NCBI GenBank assembly: GCA_034401135.1
Contig: JAWZSP010000004.1
Coordinates: 496,001 to 560,000 of the forward strand
Source: Volutella citrinella
Lineage: Eukaryota; Ascomycota; Sordariomycetes; Hypocreales; Nectriaceae
DNA length: 64,000 nt
Direction: 5' to 3'
The translations under genes and the position numbers were made by a program. Each line of letters starts with the position of its first letter. Positions within the stretch are counted from its first letter, which is position 1. The notes under the pieces were generated by a model, which saw nothing but the letters and a program-made list of their open reading frames with translations, searched no databases and was not told the origin of the DNA. Shown here one piece after another: positions 57,741 through 64,000 of the stretch.

Positions 57741-59535
57741 GATGGCGGGGGGAGGAGGAGGGGTTCGAGCGGTGGTGTTATCGGGGGATACTGCTGCGGT
57801 TCAAGGAGAATGCACAGGCGGAAGTGGGAGTGTGCGGGAGTTAGATGTCCGGGGCGGGAGGCGGCGACGTTGGGATGGGACGGGCTGTGTTGGTGGGCGG
57901 GATAGCTGCCGGTCAGTCATGATCAGCGAAGCCGGCGATAGCGACTGATTACGTCCCAAGCGCCCGGTCCGGGGTCGGGTCCGCGGCCCACTCCCGGCGC
58001 GCACATCAGCGCTCGCAAGTTGGGTGGCGACAGCGCCTACAGAAGGGCCTCAGCGCTATAAATTGGGCCCGGCTTGCAATCTAGGGCTGTGAGGGGAGGA
58101 TACCCCGCGACTCCGCCAACCAGCCCGCAAGCTGTTGGTTCTGTGTATCTACGGCCTGGGAGGGGTTCTACATAGGTAAGATATCATTTGCCTCCAATTA
58201 CTTTTGTTCTCAACAGCATCTTGGCGCGGGCCGCCGACGGACTGCGGTAGATCCGGCGCCGTCCGGCCGGGGCGGGATTCGGCGTACGTCGACCTTCATT
58301 TCACGGGCCGGTCATTGGCCAGACACGGCTGGAGCGTCAGGCTGGCTTGTGTCGGATCATGGCCCGCGCAGTAGCATTCGGTGCCACCCCGTGCCACCCG
58401 CGATTGCCGAAAGCTGTCGAGGGGGTTACATTATTCAACGGCCAGACGTGCCGAGGGACGAGCGGGGAGGCTGTGTGCGACCATACCTTCCCACGAGTAG
58501 CTTGGCAAGCCTTGGGTATTATAATAAACAATGATCAATCTCATTCTGGCGCATGTTAGCAGGCGCCACATCGGGGGCACGAGACTGGGCACCTGAGCGT
58601 TTGGGCCTGCGTGCGGGCGTCGCTCATTTCCTCGTGCAGCAGCACCCACGCCGCAAATGCCCGACCGCACAGCCGGGTTCCCCAGGAATCGCCATGTATC
58701 ATGTATGATTAATTACTGGCACTAGCGGTGATTCATCCATCGGGCCTTGTCGTAACGCATCTGCATGGCGCAGTCGTGGTGTTGACTGTCCAGTGCCCTC
58801 CTCCACTCCCTTTGCTTTGGCTACCGCAGATACCTGAGGTGATAGATCCCTTACCTGAGGTAGTAGTGGTTGGTTGGTCGTCGTCGCACGCACGGCAGAC
58901 CATCAGATCAGAGTCGCACACGACCATGCTACTGCAGACGTGGTATCGATCCATGGATCCTGCCCCGGCGGCATAGCCGCAGTCGTAGCCGGCGCCGAAT
59001 GCCATCATTCATGCAGCGAGATGCGTCCGCGGCGGTTGCATGATGAGCCCACCAGCCCCGTGGACTAGACCTGGCCATTCTCCATCTCCCACGCGGGATT
59101 ACAGCCTCGTGTTTTTGTCTCTGAGGCCCCGTCTGACGGTGCGTGGCCAGACGAGGAGACGAAAGGGTGTTGGCTCTCATCTCTCATTTTCCCTCTCTTC
59201 TCTCCTCCTCGTTCTTGTCTTCTCCCCCCCGCTCATTCTCTCCTTGCTTCCTTTTTCCTCTTCTTCTTCCTTTTTACCCTCTTCTCCCTGCAGTATAAGT
59301 TTTGCTTAGCTTGGTTTCCCCCCCCCCGTTGTTGCCGCGCTCCACATTGTCGTGTCTGCTTTTTAGAGCTTTGACTGACTGCTAGCTTGCACTCGAGACG
59401 CTACTCCGGCTTGTTGCTCATTGAGGTACTTAGTGGTAGTGCTACAATACACTCACTCACCCACTCTTGCTCAGACTCATGCTGGCCAACGGCGATTCTC
59501 GTCAACTCAACTCAGCACAACTCAATTCGGCCTCA
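57741..59535. other. Divergent intergenic region, amidotransferase / PPX1
   Basis: 1.8 kb without a supported gene. A long pyrimidine tract runs from about 59180 to 59300, ending in CTGCAG, which could be a core promoter element or the 3' end of a leader intron of PPX1. An in-frame upstream ATG at 59479 lies in a stretch of repeated CTCAA-like units just before the chosen PPX1 start. Confidence 0.5.
59180..59300 (+). promoter_or_regulatory. Long pyrimidine tract upstream of PPX1
   Basis: About 120 bp almost purely C/T, ending in CTGCAG. Such CT-rich blocks lie near transcription starts of well-expressed filamentous fungal genes; it also resembles an extended polypyrimidine tract with a splice acceptor. 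Confidence 0.4.
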
Positions 59536-60871
59536 ATGCCTCCCCGTCAGTCCCTCGCCAGCTTCCTTGCGACGGCCCGGTCCGCCCTCAAAGCGCCGGT
59601 AGGCCAGCGGCCCAGCCCGTTGACTTTTGTCGTGGGCAATGAGTCTGCCGGTAAGTGACGGATGTGATATGATGATGTGATGCTACACCACGGCCACGGC
59701 ACGGCAACTCGCAACACCCCCACGCGCATCGCATCTCCGCGCCTCGCCAGCACCCCAATGCCCATATCTATTACACAAGACACTGACCAAATGCGGCCCA
59801 GACCTTGACTCGCTGTGCTCGGCGGTACTCTTCGCCTACATCCGCACAAACTCAACCCCCCACAGCCTGCACATCCCGCTGTCCAACCTGCCCCGTGAGG
59901 ACCTCGCCCTGCGCACCGAGATGACGGCCGTCCTGCGCCACGCCGGCCTCGCGCCCTCGGACCTGCTCACCCTGTCCGAGCTGCCGGATCTGCAGCCCGA
60001 AGACACCAATTGGCTGCTCGTCGACCACAACTGCCTGACGGGCCCGCTCAAGAAGTACGCCGGCCGCATCGTCGGCTGCATCGACCACCACGCCGACGAG
60101 GGCATCGTCTGCAAGGGCGCCGACCTGCGCGTCGTCGAGCCCTGCGGCAGCTGCGCCAGCCTGGTCGTCGACGAGTGCCGCCAGGCCTGGGCCGAGCTGG
60201 CCACCCAGGGCGTCGAGGGCGGCGACGCTGCCGCCGAGGACTCCAAGCTCGCCATGATCGGCCTGGCCGCCATCCTGTCCGACACCATCAACCTGACGGC
60301 CAAGGAGAAGATCCGCGAAAAGGACCCGCGCGCCGTCGCCTTCCTCGAGGCCAAAGTCCGCCAGCACCGCCCGTCGTACGACCGCGCCGCACTGTACGAC
60401 GAGATCGCCGCCGTCAAGGAGGACCTCTCGGCCCTGGGCTTCCGCGACATCTTCCGCAAGGACTACAAGGAGTGGGACGACGCCGCCGCCGGCCTGCGTC
60501 TGGGCATCTCCGCCGTCGTCCAGAACTTTGATTATTTGCTCGGCAAGGCCGACGGCGCCGACCACTTCCTCGACGCCCTCGACGCATGGGTGCGCGAGCG
60601 CCGTCTCGACGTCGCCGCCGTCATGACCACGTCCAACCCGGGCGGCGAGTTCCAGCGGCACCTGCTCGCGTGGGCGCCCACAGAGGGCGGCCGCCGCGCC
60701 CTGCGCCGCTTCGTCGACGAGATTGCCGCGCCGCTGCAGCTCGAGCCGTGGGGAGACGACGGCCTGCTGCACCGGGACGGCGAGCGCTTCATCTGGAGGC
60801 AGAGGAACCTGGCTGCTAGCCGCAAGCAGGTGGCGCCCCTGCTGAGGGACGCCCTGAAGAAGACGGATTGA
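59536..60871 (+). CDS. PPX1: Exopolyphosphatase (PPX1, DHH phosphoesterase family)
   Basis: Two exons, 59536-59650 and 59802-60871, with a 151-nt intron splitting an Asp codon; 394 residues. The splice rebuilds VVGNESADLDSLCSA (about 32-46), the first metal-binding motif of the DHH family in Ppx1; LLVDHN and the DHH signature CIDHHADEG (Asp133-His134-His135) follow, with the DHHA2-like C-terminal domain after about 240. The enzyme removes terminal phosphates from inorganic polyphosphate, needing Mg2+ or Mn2+, in cytosol and mitochondria. The start at 59536 (MPPRQSLASFLATAR) resembles other fungal Ppx1 N-termini; the in-frame ATG at 59479 would add 19 low-complexity residues. Codon usage is very strongly GC3-biased, which creates a long antisense open frame. 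Confidence 0.93.
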
Positions 60872-61334
60872 CTACCGCGCCTATAGGGTGTGCAGCTGGC
60901 TCTGCGTTGACCGTATCGGCCCACGACGTTTCACTTGATATGCGCGCGTGGGCTAGTGGCACCTGCAGGTGTCATGACGCCAGGAATAATTCTGGACTGT
61001 CAACGCCGCGAGGTGTCATTGGGGGGATACATGGGCACTAGACCGGGGGGCGGGCGAGCGAGCGAGCGAGCGAGAGCAAAGAGAAAAGTCGAGTAGTTGT
61101 TGTACATTGTGAAACGCCTGCATATATGTGTCTCATGAGGAGGGCCACAGCACTTCTCCCCGGCCTTGATATCCCCCTTTTTTCGTTTCGTTTCTTTTCT
61201 TTTTTTACAAATCGTCCCAAGATTCCAATTATCCAATAATACTAGTACATACAGCGAAACAACTGCGCATTTTCCACATCCTGTTAGTCGTAATTTGAGA
61301 TGGGGGTAGCCTCCGTCAAGAGTGTCAGTTCAGC
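60872..61334. other. Convergent 3' intergenic region, PPX1 / ATP25
   Basis: 463 bp between facing stops with a (GCGA)5 run at 61054-61073 and T-rich tracts near 61180-61206. No gene is visible. Confidence 0.6.
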
Positions 61335-63251
61335 TCAAGCCACCACCTCGCTCCAAATCTTGACAAATTCACGGTTCATCAGCCTCTTCCGCCTATCCTC
61401 GAGGCCGACCTTCTCGATGATCTGCGGATTCTCGCTCAGCACCTGGGCATGGGGGTCTGCGACGAGGATGCACGCTTTGAGAGCGTTGAGCTGGCTCTGG
61501 CTGAGCTCCACTGGCGGGACCTGGCTCACCATTTCGGGGTACACCCACCGCAGAGCCTCGATGCAGAGCTTCTGGCTCCTTGTCCCTATCATTTTACGGT
61601 AGGCTAGCTCGTAGAGCTCAGGCTCGCGTGCACGGCCGAACCGGGTCGGTGAGCGGAAAACGTCCCAGAAACGGTCCCAGTCCTCCAGGTGAGCATATGC
61701 CGTCATGAGCTTCGCTAGGTGCTCGTTGCTCAAATCGTAGCCCTCCTGATTCATGAGGAATTCAAAGTTGCGTTGCGCTCGCTGAAGCTCAGGGCCGTAA
61801 GCAGGCGACATGGCGATTGAGCTGATGAGCGTCACAAACATCTCCTCGGTCCAGACTTCCATTCCGCGCTCCTCGGCCATGTGCAGCAGCTCATCCGCCA
61901 TAGCCAACCGCTCCGATGCACTGTCGTATTCCTTGGCGCCTGGGTCTGGCTTGCACGTAAAGACATATTTGATTGAACTCATGACATCCTCTATCGGAAT
62001 GGGGCGTCCTGCATTGTGCAATAGCTCCAGGTCGGACCGCATTTTGGCTATTTTGGTACTGCCGGGGAACTGCTTCTTCCAACGTTTCACTCGTGAGTAG
62101 GCGTTAGTCCTGTCTATAGCCCTCGGCATAGTGGGGTGCTGGTACTCATGGCGGCGCTGTTGCGTGCGGGCCTCTGTCGAGTAATGTCGCTGTTGCTGTT
62201 GGGATGCTTGCTGTAGTGCCTGCCACTGCAGCCCGGATTGGGATTTGGGGATCTGCACCTTTGTGGCGAGGATGGACTGGATCTCGGCCTCATCAGGCGA
62301 CTTTTCCCCGCGCACCTTCTTTGTCTGTACGAGGTTTCGCTTTAGGAGGCTCTGCCAAAGGGTCTCGAGGTCCAGCTCATTCCGCCGAGTCTCCGTCATA
62401 CACTGGACAACAATGGTTGTGCCGGTGAGAGAGGAACCAAAACCAGAGAAGCGGCCGGTGTCGTCGAAACTGGCTGCCTCACCGGTTTTCGCCTCATCGA
62501 ACGAGAAGTTGATGCAGACCCATCCAGTCGAAATGCCATTGTCTCCACCGGGGATGATCGCCGTATTGGTGCCCATCAGTTTGGCCTTCTTTCGTAGGCG
62601 ACGCAGCTTGGTACGCAGCTCGCCAGGACCAATGAGGCCGTCGGCACGAGCATCCAATTTGTAATTCCTCCGTAACCATCGTTGAAACCGACCAGAAGAG
62701 ACGTGCAGGTGTCTCTCGCTTCGCGCGGTTCCAAAGAGCATGATGAGGTTGGGCCCAAGAGCGGCGGGAGGATCGAGGTCGCGCAGGTCCAGCAGGGAAA
62801 TGTCGTCCAAACCCATGTCCTCGAAAATGTACTTGACCATGGGCTCCAGCAGCGCGGGCGCACCCTCTGGTATTGTCGGCAGCGTCACTGCATGCTGGCT
62901 CTGGGGATGTCGCGGTGGCTCGACCTCGAGAAACCAGGGAACATCTTCAGATTCGGCAGAGTCTTTGGTCTCTGCCTCTGGGTCCGCCTCCGCTTTGTTG
63001 ATGGTGGCGGGAGTCTCGGCTGGGGTCTCGGCTGCGTGTATCGTCTCCTTTGGGGTTGTCGGCTCGGCAGATCGTTCTTGAGAAAAGAGTCTCCTCGTCA
63101 GAAGCGGGAGCTGTCGTGTCTGACGCTGTGGCAAAGCACGCAGGCTGTTGGTCGCAGGCCTCGATAGAACGGCCTTCACAACAGCCGTCTGGCACTGGCG
63201 GCAGCTCAATGCCGCGGCGATGGGGCGGGTAAGCATGCTGGCCATGGCCAT
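61335..63251 (-). CDS. ATP25: Mitochondrial ATPase synthesis protein 25 (Atp25)
   Basis: Intronless, 638 residues from the first ATG at 63251 (MAMASMLTRPIAAALSCRQ); the frame is open a little further upstream, but without an ATG. The N-terminus is basic and Ser/Ala/Arg-rich, a mitochondrial targeting sequence. An acidic Glu/Thr-rich linker is followed by a RsfS/Iojap-like domain (DLRDLDPPAALGPNLIMLFGTARSERHLHV) with LGxN-like features, then a long helical C-terminal half (SRVKRWKKQFPGSTKIAKMR...). In yeast the N-terminal half supports assembly of the Atp9 ring and the C-terminal half stabilises ATP9 mRNA; the two are released by proteolytic processing. Length and architecture match other filamentous fungal Atp25 proteins. 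It is divergent to a second probable mitochondrial gene. Confidence 0.92.
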   Translation of the reverse strand: MAMASMLTRPIAAALSCRQCQTAVVKAVLSRPATNSLRALPQRQTRQLPLLTRRLFSQERSAEPTTPKETIHAAETPAETPATINKAEADPEAETKDSAESEDVPWFLEVEPPRHPQSQHAVTLPTIPEGAPALLEPMVKYIFEDMGLDDISLLDLRDLDPPAALGPNLIMLFGTARSERHLHVSSGRFQRWLRRNYKLDARADGLIGPGELRTKLRRLRKKAKLMGTNTAIIPGGDNGISTGWVCINFSFDEAKTGEAASFDDTGRFSGFGSSLTGTTIVVQCMTETRRNELDLETLWQSLLKRNLVQTKKVRGEKSPDEAEIQSILATKVQIPKSQSGLQWQALQQASQQQQRHYSTEARTQQRRHEYQHPTMPRAIDRTNAYSRVKRWKKQFPGSTKIAKMRSDLELLHNAGRPIPIEDVMSSIKYVFTCKPDPGAKEYDSASERLAMADELLHMAEERGMEVWTEEMFVTLISSIAMSPAYGPELQRAQRNFEFLMNQEGYDLSNEHLAKLMTAYAHLEDWDRFWDVFRSPTRFGRAREPELYELAYRKMIGTRSQKLCIEALRWVYPEMVSQVPPVELSQSQLNALKACILVADPHAQVLSENPQIIEKVGLEDRRKRLMNREFVKIWSEVVA

Positions 63252-63855
63252 TTGGCTTCGGAGAGGCAGTCGGTCGGTCGGCCAGCCAGGAGTCGTATCA
63301 CGAAACAGACCGATGCTCTCTACTCGCTGCGCAACGGACAAGAATCAATCTCTTGCAACAGCTGCCAAACAAATTAGCTGTGGCGCCGTTCAGGTTCGGA
63401 ATCCATGCCAGTGGAGTCGCCTGGTGGATTACTCTTATGAGTTAGTGTGTCGTCGTGCGTGAGCTCCTTCTCCTTCCCGCCAGCCGGCTTCTCGAATTTG
63501 CTGCTTGCCGGGTGGACCCAGCAGAAGCCCCCTTCAATTGGCGCACGTGACCCGAGTCTCCGCTCCCGCTCCTGGGCCTCCACCCTATCAAGAGGAAAAT
63601 TTTGGACCTTAGCTTGTCTCGTCTCCTGTTGCCATTGCCTCTATATCCACGCGAGCGGACAGCCAAGGCAAAGCAGGCGTCCTGGACTTGTGCCGCCACG
63701 CTCCCTCCTGTTCTGTTGCATCATTGATCTGTGTCGCGTCTGTATTTTTCTTCTAATGTCTTGATCCCGTGTTGGTTTGCCATCACTTCCATCGCGCCTC
63801 CGTTCCGATACACCCAGCGGATCGTCCGCGCGCCACTCTCACACATATCACCACA
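63252..63855. promoter_or_regulatory. Bidirectional promoter between two mitochondrial-protein genes
   Basis: 604 bp between the ATP25 start and the next plus-strand start. CT-rich blocks and no TATA box fit housekeeping expression. Confidence 0.4.
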
Positions 63856-64000
63856 ATGCTCGCCCGACAAGTCCGGAGGAGCATCTCCCTCCATCGGGCA
63901 GTCCCCTTGGCCCCAATTGGACGATCACCAAGATGTCTACCCGCAAAACCGGCCATCATCGGCCGCCGCTGTGTTGTCACCCAGCAGTTTCAACCTCGCA
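63856..64000 (+). CDS. N-terminus of a probable mitochondrial protein (partial)
   Basis: ATG at 63856 in good context (CACAATGC) opens a frame that runs off the window end, giving 48 residues. It begins MLARQVRRSISLHRAVPLAP and stays rich in Arg, Ser and Ala with almost no acidic residues, typical of a mitochondrial presequence. The mature part is not in the window, so the product cannot be named. Confidence 0.6.
   Translation, partial: MLARQVRRSISLHRAVPLAPIGRSPRCLPAKPAIIGRRCVVTQQFQPR

Noticed and set aside
59852..60772. Minus-strand frame of 306 codons over PPX1
   Set aside because: Caused by extreme GC3 bias of PPX1; Gly/Ala/Val/Asp-rich peptide without any family signature.
1..64000. CRISPR arrays, rRNA genes, bacterial operons or insertion sequences
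   Set aside because: No spaced direct repeats, rRNA motifs or prokaryotic gene structure seen; gene architecture is fungal throughout.

Overview
The window is nuclear DNA of a filamentous ascomycete (Pezizomycotina, most likely a sordariomycete; the order is a guess). The signs are short spliceosomal introns of about 50-150 nt with GTRNGT donors and CTAAC-type branch sites, GC-rich coding sequence, fungus-specific families (Arb1, Git3-type GPCR, RGS-LOV photoreceptor, Zn2Cys6 regulator), and an AT-rich transposon copy carrying repeat-induced point mutation (RIP). Nineteen complete genes, two partial genes and one transposase pseudogene are supported. Exon models were built by hand; in every complete spliced model the summed exon length is a multiple of three and the junctions restore family-conserved sequence.

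Layout. 1-5.3 kb: the end of an unidentified gene, a beta-lactamase-fold hydrolase and a cation P-type ATPase (subfamily IID). 5.3-10.5 kb holds no supported gene. 10.5-14.5 kb: CLP1 (mRNA 3'-end processing) and an inositol polyphosphate multikinase. 14.5-18.8 kb is again gene-free. 18.8-21.3 kb: Arb1 (siRNA chaperone of heterochromatin silencing) and a Sna3-like membrane protein. 22.3-35.0 kb is an accessory segment: EthD-domain protein, cupin, RIP-killed Fot1/pogo-type transposon, amino-acid permease, cytochrome P450, carboxylesterase and Zn2Cys6 regulator. 35.5-39.1 kb: the spliceosomal helicase Prp22. 39.5-45.0 kb: a giant ankyrin-repeat protein. 49.7-51.7 kb: an RGS-LOV blue-light protein. 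54.4-56.3 kb: a Git3/Gpr1-type receptor. 56.9-60.9 kb: a class I glutamine amidotransferase-like protein and a DHH-family exopolyphosphatase. 61.3-64 kb: Atp25 and the start of a probable mitochondrial protein.

How it fits together. Housekeeping genes (CLP1, PRP22, ATP25, PPX1) sit among sensor and signalling genes (IPMK, RGS-LOV, GPCR, ion pump); the latter have unusually long upstream regions of 2.6-5.2 kb. The most likely candidate for an undescribed system is the 22.3-35.0 kb segment. Its permease/P450 pair and its esterase/regulator pair are each divergent, as in a small uptake-and-oxidation cluster with its own regulator. There is no polyketide synthase, peptide synthetase or terpene cyclase in the window, so the cluster would be catabolic, detoxifying, or a tailoring fragment. 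Its P450 has an altered heme-binding motif, and its regulator has an intron that could be retained in frame inside the zinc cluster.
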